NCBI GenBank assembly: GCA_964347945.1
Contig: CAYGAW010000053.1
Span: 1-59,205, forward strand
From: CAYGAW01 sp964347945
Lineage (GTDB): Bacteria; Chloroflexota; Anaerolineae; UBA7937; B3-Chlor
DNA: 59,205 nucleotides
Direction of reading: 5' to 3'
This document shows, one piece after another, positions 16,781 to 26,247 of this stretch. The notes below the pieces were generated by a model. The model ran no database searches and was not told the origin of the DNA. It saw only the letters and a program-made list of their open reading frames with translations. The first letter of the stretch is position 1; each line of letters begins with the position of its first letter. The position numbers and the translations under genes are program-made.

Positions 16781-17995
16781 TCAGCGTCCGCCGCTCAGGG
16801 TTGGGGCTCTCGCCCTGTAGTTCTCACCATGCTGGATTCGCCTCATCATCGCCGGATGGCTGTACAGTAGCACCTCCACCCAGCGCTCGGGATCTACCTC
16901 GGCCAGGTTTTGGTTGGCCAACTTCACCATCACCGACACGAAGGCCTCCGGTCTCCCCGTCATCTGCAAGGCGAACTCGTCCGCCATCCCCTCCCGCCAC
17001 CGCGAAAAGCCGTTGATCACAGGCGTGCTCACGGCCATGAAGGCCCCCATCACAAGCGCCAGCAACGGCAGCCCGGCCACGTCATCCAGCCCAGCGAACC
17101 CCATCACCCTCACGCCCCAACCCAGCACCACGTGGGCCAGATAAAGCCCTACCAGTGTCAACGTAGACTGCAAGATCAGCCCCCACCACATGTCGTGTCG
17201 CACCTGATGACCCAGTTCGTGCGCTAGAATGCTCTCGATCTCGTCCGGCCCGTAGTCCGAGTACAATGTGTCCCCCAATACGATGCGCCGCGTGGACCCA
17301 AGGCCCATCAGCATGGCGTTGCCGGCCTTGGTCCTGCTACTCAGGTTTATCGTGAACACGCCCTTCACCTTGGTCTTCGCCCTCTCAGCCAGCCTCGTCA
17401 GCCGCGCCACCAACTCCTCATCTCCCACCGGTGTAAGCTTGAAGAACAGCGGCACTATCAGCAGAGGAGCCACGTTTGTCAAGATAACCGTGACCAGCAG
17501 CATGAACACTGCAGTCACCAGCCACCAAAGCGACGGTAGTGACCTCAACAGGAAGTACATTACCTCAACCACCACCACCCCCAACGCCAGGCTCAGGACA
17601 CCGGCCTTTGCCTGGTCCACTACCCATCCCCTCTTGGTCTGCGTAGATAGACCATAGCGGTGAGGAAGCACGAAGCCACCATAGTACTCCAAAGGCAGGA
17701 GCAACAAACCGTAGGCCAGCGAGAAAACGAGGAAATACGCTCCCACCACCAACACCGGCTGAGTCAAGAACGCCTCGATGCCGCCTGTCATCCACGCCGA
17801 TATCCCTGTGACAAGCAACAGCACCGCGAAGCCACCCCCCAACGCCATGTCAGCTACCAACAACCGGTGTTTGAGCCTTGCATACGCCTTCGCCTCGTCC
17901 TGCCGGCGAGGATCGATATCCTCTGCGGTCAGCAGCTGCTTGGCGCAGACCCGCGATCCCGCCGGTGCGGAGTCCACAGCCGAGTGTCTATACAT
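16781..17995 (-). CDS. M48 family (Ste24/HtpX-like) membrane metalloprotease
   Basis: This 404-residue integral membrane zinc protease has the HExxH motif in ILAHELGHQVRHDMWW and the third zinc ligand in REGMADEFALQMTG. About seven hydrophobic segments are visible, four before the catalytic domain and two between HExxH and the glutamate, as in CAAX prenyl protease 1. In bacteria such enzymes take part in membrane protein quality control. The conserved NAMLMGLGSTRRIVLGDTL precedes the active site. No convincing ribosome binding site lies before the ATG at 17995; a start a few codons later is possible. The 3' end overlaps the 5' region of the broken methyltransferase. Confidence 0.9.
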   Translation of the reverse strand: MYRHSAVDSAPAGSRVCAKQLLTAEDIDPRRQDEAKAYARLKHRLLVADMALGGGFAVLLLVTGISAWMTGGIEAFLTQPVLVVGAYFLVFSLAYGLLLLPLEYYGGFVLPHRYGLSTQTKRGWVVDQAKAGVLSLALGVVVVEVMYFLLRSLPSLWWLVTAVFMLLVTVILTNVAPLLIVPLFFKLTPVGDEELVARLTRLAERAKTKVKGVFTINLSSRTKAGNAMLMGLGSTRRIVLGDTLYSDYGPDEIESILAHELGHQVRHDMWWGLILQSTLTLVGLYLAHVVLGWGVRVMGFAGLDDVAGLPLLALVMGAFMAVSTPVINGFSRWREGMADEFALQMTGRPEAFVSVMVKLANQNLAEVDPERWVEVLLYSHPAMMRRIQHGENYRARAPTLSGGR

Positions 17996-18004
17996 GGTTT
18001 CCAG

Positions 18005-18033
18005 TTGCGATCAATCTCAACAGATGCTATACT
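18005..18033 (+). promoter_or_regulatory. sigma-70 promoter for the SAM hydroxide adenosyltransferase
   Basis: TTGCGA at 18005 and TATACT at 18028 are separated by 17 bp on the plus strand, in the gap between the divergent M48 and adenosyltransferase genes. Confidence 0.5.
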
Positions 18034-18122
18034 CTTCAGTTGCCTGACATCATAACACAAAGGGTGTGTTCGGTCAAATACTCTTACCTCACTCCTGGGA
18101 TTTTCGACCTGTGCACCACCAC

Positions 18123-18929
18123 ATGGACAACGCTGCGCCTCCCATCATCACCCTCACCACCGATTTCGGCATGGAAGATGGCAACGTCGGAGTGATGAAA
18201 GGAGTCATCCTAGGCCTGAACCCCGATGCGACCATCGTGGACCTCACTCACGATATCCCCCCTCAGGACGTCGCAGCTGCCGCCTACGTGCTGCGCCGGG
18301 CCTACGGCTACTTCCCAACGGGCACCATCCACGTGGTGGTCGTCGATCCTGGTGTCGGCACCGGCCGCCGTGCTATCGCAGTACACAGTCCCGACGCCTC
18401 CTTCGTCGCCCCTGACAACGGCGTCCTGACCTACGTGGTCCAGCAACTCCGCGCCGCACACCAGGAGCTGCGCATCGTAAACCTCACCAACCGACGGTAC
18501 TGGTTGCCCCAGGTGAGCAACGTCTTCCACGGTCGCGACATCTTTGCCCCCGTAGCCGCCCACCTTTCGCTCGGCGTCCAGATCGACGCCCTTGGCACGC
18601 AGCTTGATGACATCGTGACGATCCCCCTGCCCCGCCTTGAGATCCACAGACGGAAGATCACCGGTCAGGTAGCTCACGTCGACCATTTCGGCAATCTATT
18701 GACAAACATCCCACGCTCAGACTTGCTCTCTCTCGGAGACCGCCTGATTGTCAGACTAGCTGAGAGAGAGATAAAGGGTGTCAGCAACACCTTTGCCCAG
18801 GGCGAAGACGGGGAACTCATCGCTTACATCGACAGTTCAGCCCACCTAGCCATAGCCGTGGTCAACGGTAGCGCACAACGACTGCTGAACAGCAGCGTGG
18901 GCACATCGGTCGAGGTACAGCCTTCCTAG
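18123..18929 (+). CDS. SAM hydroxide adenosyltransferase (DUF62 family)
   Basis: This 268-residue protein belongs to the family that hydrolyses S-adenosylmethionine to adenosine and methionine and is related to fluorinase/chlorinase. Signatures are ITLTTDFGMEDGNVGVMKG, LTHDIPPQDVAAAAYVL, VVVVDPGVGTGRRAIA, FVAPDNGVLTYV, NVFHGRDIFAPVAA and VDHFGNLLTNIP. The aspartate, arginine and histidine shared with characterised hydrolases appear present. The cellular purpose of SAM hydrolysis is unclear. The ATG at 18123 begins right before the first strand; an upstream in-frame GTG at 18066 would add a non-homologous leader. A NUDIX gene follows after 26 bp, probably cotranscribed. Confidence 0.9.
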   Translation: MDNAAPPIITLTTDFGMEDGNVGVMKGVILGLNPDATIVDLTHDIPPQDVAAAAYVLRRAYGYFPTGTIHVVVVDPGVGTGRRAIAVHSPDASFVAPDNGVLTYVVQQLRAAHQELRIVNLTNRRYWLPQVSNVFHGRDIFAPVAAHLSLGVQIDALGTQLDDIVTIPLPRLEIHRRKITGQVAHVDHFGNLLTNIPRSDLLSLGDRLIVRLAEREIKGVSNTFAQGEDGELIAYIDSSAHLAIAVVNGSAQRLLNSSVGTSVEVQPS

Positions 18930-18955
18930 GCAACGTCTATACATCGGGAGCAGCT

Positions 18956-19546
18956 GTGAGCGAGCGCTTGATATTCGAGGAAGAGATAGAAGCCTTGATC
19001 GCCCGGTTTGGTCACCCTCGGAGACACACCTGCACCATTGACGTCACCCACCAGACGTTCCATACCTGGATCCGGAAGATATCCACCGGGCCCGTGGCCT
19101 GTCGCGGCGAGGTAGTAATGGTTGTCGTTCGCCCCAACGGCAACGTCCTCTTGCACACCAAGCACTTCTACCCGCACGGAGTCTACCGCCTCCCCAGCGG
19201 TCGTGTCCTGTGGCAAGAGACGGTGGAAGAGACCCTACATCGCGAACTCAAAGAGGAGACCAACCTTGACGTGAAGGTCGAGCGATTTGTGGGCCTCATC
19301 GAATACGAACTCAAATGCAAGGACAGTTGCATTCCCTTCGTCTCCTACGTCTTCCAGGTACGTGAGGTGGGCGGCCAACTCTGCTGCCTCGACGACCGAG
19401 AGGGAATCACCGACTTCCGCGAAGCATCCCTGGGGGACCTCGCCAGCGTGGCCGCACAGTTGGAGCGGCTTGAGCCTCGGTGGCGAGACTGGGGCAACTT
19501 CAGGGCCATCGCTCACCGCATGGTAGAGGAACTGCTCGGAGACTGA
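18956..19546 (+). CDS. NUDIX hydrolase
   Basis: The 196-residue protein carries a NUDIX box: Gly, five residues, Glu, seven residues, then RELKEETNL, with Thr at the usual Gly position near the end. Strands before and after (EVVMVVVRPNGNVLLHTK and FVSYVFQVREVGG) complete the fold. NUDIX enzymes cleave nucleoside diphosphates linked to another group; the substrate here is unknown. A 55-residue N-terminal extension precedes the domain. It starts with GTG behind GGGAG and follows the SAM hydroxide adenosyltransferase by 26 bp, so a nucleoside-derived substrate is conceivable (inference). Confidence 0.9.
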   Translation: MSERLIFEEEIEALIARFGHPRRHTCTIDVTHQTFHTWIRKISTGPVACRGEVVMVVVRPNGNVLLHTKHFYPHGVYRLPSGRVLWQETVEETLHRELKEETNLDVKVERFVGLIEYELKCKDSCIPFVSYVFQVREVGGQLCCLDDREGITDFREASLGDLASVAAQLERLEPRWRDWGNFRAIAHRMVEELLGD

Positions 19547-19695
19547 CTGCCTCCCTTGTCTTGTATGCCAAACCTCGCCGCTCTCACCTCGATCCTCATC
19601 GTTCCTAAGCTTATCTGACAGCCTCACCAGCAGCGGGATCTCCAGGCGCGACGACGAGAAAACCTTGCACTTCAATCTCTCTCCCTCACCACGCC

Positions 19696-20712
19696 CTAAC
19701 TGCCACTAAAATGATCCCACCCCCCTCCTCTTATAGGAACCTCCTCGCCGTTTGCCAGTTCTATCCAGCGCCCCGCATCTCCAGGAAGCACCTCGCCAAT
19801 GCATGTTACTCTGGTACCCGTCGCTTCACCCACCAACGCCACCACTTCCCTTTCGGCCTCCCGCGGTACAGTGAAACAAAGCTCGTAGTCCTCCCCGCCC
19901 CCCACCGCCAGCGCCCAATCCGCCCTACCCATCAGCGCCGCAATCCTCTGAGTCGCCTCCGATATAGGCAGCCGCTCCGCCCACAGGCGTACCCCCACAT
20001 CGCTCCTTTCACAAATGTGACCGATGTCGCTGCTCAGCCCGTCGCTGAGGTCGATCATGGCACTCGTCCGTCCATCGCTGGCGATGGCGCGCCCCTCCCT
20101 AATCCTCGGCGTCGGCGTCAGATACGCGTCCCGGACTCGGTCCGCTCCTTCCCTCTCCACCGCCAAGTCGGCCTGGCGCATGAGGGCCAGCCCCGCCGCC
20201 GCCTCACCCAACCACCCGGTCACCAACACCCGGTCCCCAGGGCGAGCGCCCGAGCGCAGAAGCACTTCCTCACGCCTCACCCGACCAAGGAGGAACAGAT
20301 CCACCACGATAGGGCCCTCCGTCCTGGACATGTTGCCGCCCACTATGTCAGCGCCGTACGCAGCTATCTCCTCCCGCAGACCATCGTAGAGTGCCTCCAC
20401 CCAACTAACCTCCAGTTCCGGCCGCAACGCCAGCGAGACTAAGCAGTGTTGCGGAATGCCTCCCTTGGCTGCGATATCGCTCAGGTTGATCGCCGCCGCC
20501 TTGCGCCCCAATTGATACGGTGTGACCAACTGGGTCAGGAAATGAATCCCTTCTACCTGGATATCACACGTGGCCAGTTGATATGTCTCGCGGTCCAGCT
20601 CCAACACCGCGACGTCGTCCCCGACGCCCACATACACGTCATCGAGGTACCCCGGCAGGCGTCCGGCTATTCTCTCGATCAAGGGGAATTCACCCAAATC
20701 CGAGACTCTCAT
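19696..20712 (-). CDS. thiL: thiamine-monophosphate kinase
   Basis: This 338-residue enzyme of the PurM/AIR synthase fold phosphorylates thiamine monophosphate to the active cofactor. Visible motifs are VGVGDDVAVLELD (metal and nucleotide binding), the ITHxD-equivalent LATCDIQVEGIHFL, AAINLSDIAAKGG, DIVGGNMSRTEGPIVVD and MIDLSDGLSSDIGHIC. The ATG at 20712 has GGAGG nine bases upstream. Length is normal. The gene lies downstream of the tRNA-Asn terminator and must have its own promoter, which I did not identify. No other thiamine gene is nearby. Confidence 0.95.
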   Translation of the reverse strand: MRVSDLGEFPLIERIAGRLPGYLDDVYVGVGDDVAVLELDRETYQLATCDIQVEGIHFLTQLVTPYQLGRKAAAINLSDIAAKGGIPQHCLVSLALRPELEVSWVEALYDGLREEIAAYGADIVGGNMSRTEGPIVVDLFLLGRVRREEVLLRSGARPGDRVLVTGWLGEAAAGLALMRQADLAVEREGADRVRDAYLTPTPRIREGRAIASDGRTSAMIDLSDGLSSDIGHICERSDVGVRLWAERLPISEATQRIAALMGRADWALAVGGGEDYELCFTVPREAEREVVALVGEATGTRVTCIGEVLPGDAGRWIELANGEEVPIRGGGWDHFSGS

Positions 20713-20870
20713 TCTCGTCAGCCTCCACGTCTCTCAGTGGCTGTGACCAAACAGCCTTCGCACAGGCTTCAACTTCCCTCTCCGCTCGTCCCCCGCCCCG
20801 AGCGCCTCTTTATCAAGCTGGCAGCCCTTGTGTGGTGCAGGGCTCGGCCGCCTCACGTCCCAAGCACACA

Positions 20871-20903
20871 AAAAAACCCGCACGGCTTCTCCCATGCGGG
20901 TTG
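20871..20903 (-). terminator. intrinsic terminator of tRNA-Asn
   Basis: On the minus strand AACCCGCA and TGCGGGTT form an eight-base-pair stem (20875-20882 and 20895-20902) with a 12-nt loop, followed by a run of Us. It lies about 45 bases after the tRNA. Confidence 0.85.
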
Positions 20904-20947
20904 GACGGCGGGCGACGACTGTGCACCTCAAACACGCCCTTTCCAGG

Positions 20948-21020
20948 CTCCTCGGGCAGGACTCGAACCTACAACCCGCCGGTTAACAGCCGGCTGCTCT
21001 ACCAGTTGAGCTACCGAGGA
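20948..21020 (-). tRNA. tRNA-Asn (anticodon GTT)
   Basis: The minus strand folds into a cloverleaf. The acceptor stem pairs TCCTCGG with CCGAGGA; the D arm is GCTC/GAGC; the anticodon arm is GCCGG/CCGGC around the loop CTGTTAA with anticodon GTT; the T arm is GTAGG TTCGAGT CCTGC. The discriminator base is G, as expected for tRNA-Asn, and the 3' CCA is not encoded. A promoter lies immediately upstream and an intrinsic terminator downstream, so it is a single-gene transcript. Confidence 0.96.
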
Positions 21021-21034
21021 ACGACCTTAAGCAT

Positions 21035-21063
21035 ATTATACTGCGCAGCCAGCCTCTAGTCAA
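21035..21063 (-). promoter_or_regulatory. promoter of tRNA-Asn
   Basis: On the minus strand TTGACT (58-63 in the 21 kb block) and TATAAT (21035-21040) are separated by 17 bp. It starts directly after the rpoD stop codon and would initiate a few bases before the mature tRNA. Confidence 0.85.
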
Positions 21064-21064
21064 C

Positions 21065-22729
21065 TCACCCCAGGTAGTCTCGCAGCTTGCGACTCGACTT
21101 GGGGTGTCGGAGCTTTCGCAGCGCCTTCGCCTCTATTTGGCGGACACGCTCCCGCGTCACGCCCAGCGTCCTTCCGACCTCCTCCAAAGTCCGACTTTGC
21201 CCATCCCTAAGTCCGAAACGCAACGTCAAGACCTTGCGCTCCCTCTCGCTGAGCGACTCCAGTAGATCACTCATTTGCTCTCGAAGCAGCTCTCGCGATG
21301 CGGTATCGATGGGACCAGGAATAGATTCATCCTCTATGAAATCCGCCAGGGAACTGTCTTCCCCGCTACCAATGGGCATCTCCAACGACATGGGCTCCTG
21401 GGAAATGCGGATAATCCGCCTCACTTTGGCGGCTGCCCTCCTCCACCTCCGCTGCAAGATGGAGTCGACGGGCTCGTCATTGCTTCGCGCTTTCACAATG
21501 GCCAGCTTGTCCTCATCGGACAGCAATCCCTCCATCTGCAGCGCTATCTCCTCAGCTGAGGGCTCTCTTCCTAACTCCTGTGTGAGCCGACGTGACGTCC
21601 GCAGCACTCGATTGATGTCCTCCACCACATGGATAGGGATGCGAATGGTACGCCCTTGGTCGGCGATGGCGCGGCCGATACCCTGCCGGATCCACCACGT
21701 AGCATAGGTACTGAACTTAAAGCCGCGCCGGTAGTCGAACTTCTCCACTGCCCGCAGGAGGCCGATGTTGCCCTCCTGGATCACGTCCAAGAACGTAATC
21801 CCCCTCCCCATGTACTGCTTGGCCACGCTCACAACCAGACGCAAGTTGGCCACGATCAGAACTTTGCGGGAGAAGGTTGCCAACTCGTCCACGGCCTCGA
21901 ACCTGTCTAAAATCGCGCTGTGGCTTTCCCGCGTCGCGGGCAAGTACTTCCGTTTTGTGGGAATCCTACCAGTCTTACGAAAGTGGGACCCTATCAGAGC
22001 CCTCAATTCAGGCGGTAGTAGATAGAAGTCGAGACAAAGATCGTGTATCTTCCTGGTGAGCATGTCCCATTCAGTCGCTAGCAGGTCCTGCCCGTCGCCG
22101 TCGCCCTCACTCTCTGACGACTCCAGGACGATGGCCAGTTCATCCGTTTCGGCAAAGTCTTCCTCGCCGATACTACTCAGATAATCAGTCAGGTATGATT
22201 CCTCACCGGCTTGTACCACCGGTCGGGAAATTGTTTCTATCTCACCGGCCAGTTTCGCCAACTCCGGCGCAGGGACCCCCAACTGGTCACAGAGCGCTGT
22301 GATAGTTTCCCAATCCGCCCGCAGCGATTCTTGAGCCCTCGTTGCGATCTGCAGCCACGCCTCTTCGCCACTCTCGCCGCTAACTTGCTGTCCGATCTCG
22401 TCAAGGTACCGAGGCGCCATCATCTTCATGCTGTGCCATTTCTCGTCGGCTGCCGACAGCAGAGAAACATGCCCTATTTCCCTCAGATACATCCTTACCG
22501 GGTCGCTGGATTCCAGCCCCTCCAGATCCAGAAGAGCGTCAAGGGAAACATCGACGTCCTCCTCCTGGGCCGTCGAAGGCTCTTCCATCGTCGTTCCCGC
22601 TAGTTCCTCGTCCGGAGAAACGGCTGTGTCGTCCACAGATTCACGCACTCCCTCCACCTTATTCGTGGAGGTCCCTTCTTCCACGTTTACTTCTTCGATC
22701 TCTAGGCTCCCGTCGGACGGCTCCGACAT
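21065..22729 (-). CDS. rpoD: RNA polymerase primary sigma factor (sigma-70/SigA)
   Basis: The 554-residue protein has an acidic N-terminus (residues 1-65) and region 1.2 (DPVRMYLREIGHVSLLS). A divergent central segment follows, then region 2 (MGRGITFLDVIQEGNIGLLRAVEKFDYRRGFKFSTYATWWIRQ), a near-perfect housekeeping core split here only by reading (FLDVIQEGNIGLLRA; YATWWIRQGIGRAI). Regions 3 and 4 follow, with the -35-binding helix LEEVGRTLGVTRERVRQIE. The strong consensus promoters in this window fit this sigma. The ATG at 22729 has GGGAG upstream; an in-frame start 14 codons earlier is less likely. It follows dnaG by 51 bp in the classic macromolecular synthesis arrangement. Confidence 0.96.
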   Translation of the reverse strand: MSEPSDGSLEIEEVNVEEGTSTNKVEGVRESVDDTAVSPDEELAGTTMEEPSTAQEEDVDVSLDALLDLEGLESSDPVRMYLREIGHVSLLSAADEKWHSMKMMAPRYLDEIGQQVSGESGEEAWLQIATRAQESLRADWETITALCDQLGVPAPELAKLAGEIETISRPVVQAGEESYLTDYLSSIGEEDFAETDELAIVLESSESEGDGDGQDLLATEWDMLTRKIHDLCLDFYLLPPELRALIGSHFRKTGRIPTKRKYLPATRESHSAILDRFEAVDELATFSRKVLIVANLRLVVSVAKQYMGRGITFLDVIQEGNIGLLRAVEKFDYRRGFKFSTYATWWIRQGIGRAIADQGRTIRIPIHVVEDINRVLRTSRRLTQELGREPSAEEIALQMEGLLSDEDKLAIVKARSNDEPVDSILQRRWRRAAAKVRRIIRISQEPMSLEMPIGSGEDSSLADFIEDESIPGPIDTASRELLREQMSDLLESLSERERKVLTLRFGLRDGQSRTLEEVGRTLGVTRERVRQIEAKALRKLRHPKSSRKLRDYLG

Positions 22730-22780
22730 CCTGACTCCCACCATCCGTCCTCGGACCTGGGCAGGCACCACCGGTCCTCC

Positions 22781-24658
22781 TCATCGTGCGTCTTCCCGCG
22801 CCCACGCGCCCTTGGATTCTCTCTCCCTCTCACGCTGCTGAATCCTCTGTCTCAGAGAATCAACTCTCTCCCGCAGCGCCAGTTCATCCTCACCACCTTG
22901 GCGCGCATCGTGAAGAAGACTCTCTAGCTGCCCTAACTCCCTCCGATCGTTTCGATCCCTCAGCCTGGACACGGTCCGTCGGATCTCCTCCGGCAAATCC
23001 TCTTCTCGCAGGCGGGGTCCCTTCGCTTCAGACTCAAGTATGACCGCCAGATGCTGAACAAGGAGCGGATCTAGTGCGTCGCGGAACTCACCGATATCGA
23101 GGGCGCCCTCCCGCTCTATCGAATCCAGCAAAGCCGCGAAAATGGAGCGGTTCTCTGGCGCGAAGAAATCGTCCGCCGCCAATTCCTCGACTTCATGCAC
23201 GAATGTAGGCGCCTTCAGTAGCAGGGCCAGACAGTAGTTCTCCAATGCAGCCGAGGATTGCACGATGGACAGTAGGCCAGAATCTGCATGAGGCGTCTCC
23301 GCCCTGCCTCGGCCCTTGAACCGACTCAGTTCGGCAGCCAACAGCCTCTCATCTATTCTAACTAGGCCGGCCAGTTTCTGCAAATAATGGGCACGCTCGA
23401 TCCCGTCTCCTATCTCTGCGATCAGTGCCAGCAGCTCCTGAACCAACGCAGATTTCCCCTGGGCTGTGTCGAGCTCGACGCCGCCGGTGGCCATTTGGAA
23501 GTAGTAGTCCATGAGCGGCAGCGCCTCCTCCACCAGTCGCGCCCAGCGCTCCGGTTCCTCTCTAATCACATCATCTGGATCCTGGCCGGGCGGCATGGTG
23601 ATGACCTTGATGTTGGAGTCCACGTATCTCTTCAACCATATGTGCTCGTAGGTCTCCCTGATCTCTGGACTTCGACGGTGCTCCACCCCATAGTGCTTCT
23701 TGACCACTTCCAAGCCCCTGAGGCTGGCCTGCTCTCCTGCCGCGTCGGCGTCCATGGCCAAAGTGAAGCTCTTGGTTACCTTCCTCAGGATTCGCACCTG
23801 GTTCTCGGTCAGGGCGGTGCCCATGGAGGCCACGACATTCCGGAACCCGTGCTGATTCGCCATCAGCACGTCCATGTATCCCTCCACGATGATGGCAGTG
23901 CCTTCCTCGCGAATGGCCTCCTTCGCCAGATGGATGCCATAGAGAATGCCGCCCTTGTCGAAGACGGGCGTCTGCGGAGTGTTCACGTACTTGGGCTCGG
24001 CATCGCCCAGGGCGCGCGCGCCAAACCCCAGAACCGCACCCCTATCATCGCAGATCGGGAAGACCAAGCGCCCCCGGAAACGGTCGTAGCATCCACCGCT
24101 CTCCCGCTCGACGGTCAGACCAGCGGCGAACACATCCGCCTCCCGGTACCCCTTTGCTGACAAATGCTGGCTCAGAGCCTCCCAGTCGGGCAGAGAATAG
24201 CCCAACTGGAAAGCCCTCCACGTTTCGGCTCGAATCTCGCGCCCGGCCAAGTAGTCTCGCGCAATCTCTCCGTCGGTCGAATGGATCAGAAGATGGTTGA
24301 AGTATTGGGCAGCAGCCGCGTTGATCTCGTGCAGTAGCTTGCGCCGCTTGTCTTCCACCTTCTGAGCCTCTGTGCGCGGAGCCAGAGGTATCCCCGCCCG
24401 CTGTGCCAGTTCCCGCAAGGCCTCCGAGAACTCCAGGTTCTCCTTCTTCATCAGGAAGGTGAAAACGTCTCCTCCGCTGGCGCACGCCCCAAAACAGTAC
24501 CACCTCTGCCCATCGGGGAAAACGACAAACGAGGGGGTGGTGTCAGCGTGAAATGGACACAGCCCCTTATAGTTCCGTCCCGCTTTCTTCAACGGCACGT
24601 AGGTGGAGATGAACTCGACGATGTCTATTCTGTCCTTGATCTCGTCAGTGACGTCCAT
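22781..24658 (-). CDS. dnaG: DNA primase
   Basis: This 625-residue primase makes RNA primers at replication forks. The N-terminal CHC2 zinc-binding domain is visible (YKGLCPFHADTTPSF, then YCFGACASGGDVFTF). The TOPRIM catalytic core follows (TAIIVEGYMDVLMANQ and LAMDADAAGEQASLRG, with the metal-binding acidic residues). The C-terminal 170 residues form the helicase-interacting region. The start at 24658 lies 18 bp after the rny stop and the gene is followed by rpoD, so rny-dnaG-rpoD are probably one transcript. Length is normal. Confidence 0.96.
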   Translation of the reverse strand: MDVTDEIKDRIDIVEFISTYVPLKKAGRNYKGLCPFHADTTPSFVVFPDGQRWYCFGACASGGDVFTFLMKKENLEFSEALRELAQRAGIPLAPRTEAQKVEDKRRKLLHEINAAAAQYFNHLLIHSTDGEIARDYLAGREIRAETWRAFQLGYSLPDWEALSQHLSAKGYREADVFAAGLTVERESGGCYDRFRGRLVFPICDDRGAVLGFGARALGDAEPKYVNTPQTPVFDKGGILYGIHLAKEAIREEGTAIIVEGYMDVLMANQHGFRNVVASMGTALTENQVRILRKVTKSFTLAMDADAAGEQASLRGLEVVKKHYGVEHRRSPEIRETYEHIWLKRYVDSNIKVITMPPGQDPDDVIREEPERWARLVEEALPLMDYYFQMATGGVELDTAQGKSALVQELLALIAEIGDGIERAHYLQKLAGLVRIDERLLAAELSRFKGRGRAETPHADSGLLSIVQSSAALENYCLALLLKAPTFVHEVEELAADDFFAPENRSIFAALLDSIEREGALDIGEFRDALDPLLVQHLAVILESEAKGPRLREEDLPEEIRRTVSRLRDRNDRRELGQLESLLHDARQGGEDELALRERVDSLRQRIQQRERERESKGAWAREDAR

Positions 24659-24676
24659 TGCTCTGGCGAGAGATCT

Positions 24677-26206
24677 CTACTTGGCGTAGTCTACGGCCCT
24701 CTTCTCGCGTATGACGGTGACCTTGATCTGCCCCGGATACTCAAGATTCTCCTCCACCTTGCGAGCCACATCCTTCGATAGGCGCAGGATGCCCAGGTCG
24801 TCAATCTCGTCTGGCCTGACCACGATCCTTATCTCGCGACCCGCCTGGATGGCGTAGCATTCGCTGATCCCCTGGAAGGAACTGGCCACCTCCTCCAAAG
24901 CCTTGATGCGCCTGAAATAGGTCTCCAGGCTCTCGCGGCGCGCTCCAGGGCGCCCTCCCGATATGGCATCCGCTGCCGCCACCAGCACCGCCTCGACGCT
25001 TTGGGCTTCCTCTTCCTGGTGGTGAGCGGCGACCGCATTGACCAGCCCCGCCGACTTGCCGTGGCGCCTGGCGATATCAGCGCCGATCAAAGCGTGGGGC
25101 CCCTCCACCTCGTGATCGACCGCCTTGCCGATGTCATGCAACAAGCCTCCCTCCTTGGCCAGCCGGACATCAGCGCCAACCTCGGCAGCCATCATCCCCG
25201 CGAGGTGCGCTGTCTGTATGGAGTGTTCCAACTGGTTCTGGCCATAGCTGGTCCTGTACCTCAACCTTCCCAGCAGCTTGACCAGTTCAGGGTGCATCCC
25301 TGTCACACCCACGTCGAAGACCGCTCGCTCCCCCTCCTCCTGGATAATAGCTTCCACCTCTCGCTTGGATTTCGACACCACCTCCTCGATCCGCCCCGGA
25401 TGGATGCGCCCGTCCATGATGAGTTTGGTGAGCGACAAACGGGCGATTTCACGCCTTACTGGATCGAAACTGGAGATGGTCACTGCTTCGGGCGTGTCAT
25501 CAACGATCAGATCCACACCTGCGGCGTTCTCCAGAGCTCTGATGTTGCGACCCCCACGTCCGATAATGCGACCCTTCAACTCATCGCTAGGCAAATCCAC
25601 CGTCGAGACACTGACCTCTGCCACTTCCTCGGAGGCATAGCGCTGAATGGCCTCGCTGATGACCTTCCGAGCCTTTCGATCCGCCGTCTCCCTCGCCTCC
25701 TGTTCCACCTCGCGTATTACGCGGGCCATCTCCTGACGGCTCTCCTCCTCGACGGTTCGCAAAAGCAGGTCCGTGGCCTCCTCTCTGCTCAGGGAGGAGA
25801 TGGCTTCCAACTCCTCAGTGCGCCTTTGTTTGAGTTCCTCCAGCTCCGCCTCGGTCTGCTTCAGCCTAGTCTCTTGAGCAGCAGCTTTCCTTTCCCGCTC
25901 CTCGAGGGGTTCCAGACGACGCTCCAGGCTCTCCTGCCTCTTCTGCAGGCGCTCCTCCTGATTGCGCACGCGCCTGCGCCTCTGCTTCAGTTCTTCCTCT
26001 CCCTCTCGCAGTATGTTGAGCGACTCATCCTTGGCCTCCAGCAGCATCTCCTTCTGCTTCGTCTCCGCATCGGCCACGATCTGCTCCGCCTCTGCTTGAG
26101 CCTCTTTCACTTTGGACGTAGCCAAGTACTGCCTAACCACATAGCCCACCGCGAATCCGCCGAAGGCTGCGGCTAGTAATCCCAATGCGACCATAATAGG
26201 TTCCAT
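24677..26206 (-). CDS. rny: ribonuclease Y
   Basis: This 509-residue membrane-anchored endoribonuclease initiates mRNA decay. Residues 1-28 form a transmembrane helix, and residues about 30-190 are a charged coiled coil. A KH RNA-binding domain follows (GRIIGRGGRNIRALENAAGVD), then the HD catalytic domain (HSIQTAHLAGMMAAEVG, LLHDIGKAVDHE) and the C-terminal domain ending VKVTVIREKRAVDYAK-like. AAAGGAG lies upstream of the ATG. It sits between recX and dnaG with short gaps (41 and 18 bp), suggesting an operon in which RNA turnover and primer synthesis are coexpressed. Confidence 0.96.
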   Translation of the reverse strand: MEPIMVALGLLAAAFGGFAVGYVVRQYLATSKVKEAQAEAEQIVADAETKQKEMLLEAKDESLNILREGEEELKQRRRRVRNQEERLQKRQESLERRLEPLEERERKAAAQETRLKQTEAELEELKQRRTEELEAISSLSREEATDLLLRTVEEESRQEMARVIREVEQEARETADRKARKVISEAIQRYASEEVAEVSVSTVDLPSDELKGRIIGRGGRNIRALENAAGVDLIVDDTPEAVTISSFDPVRREIARLSLTKLIMDGRIHPGRIEEVVSKSKREVEAIIQEEGERAVFDVGVTGMHPELVKLLGRLRYRTSYGQNQLEHSIQTAHLAGMMAAEVGADVRLAKEGGLLHDIGKAVDHEVEGPHALIGADIARRHGKSAGLVNAVAAHHQEEEAQSVEAVLVAAADAISGGRPGARRESLETYFRRIKALEEVASSFQGISECYAIQAGREIRIVVRPDEIDDLGILRLSKDVARKVEENLEYPGQIKVTVIREKRAVDYAK

Positions 26207-26247
26207 CTGCCGCTACACTCCTTTCCAACACTTCCCACACACGGTGG

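Noticed and set aside
25001..26176. 391-codon plus-strand open frame
   Set aside because: Shadow of rny; His/Leu/Gln-rich translation without motifs.
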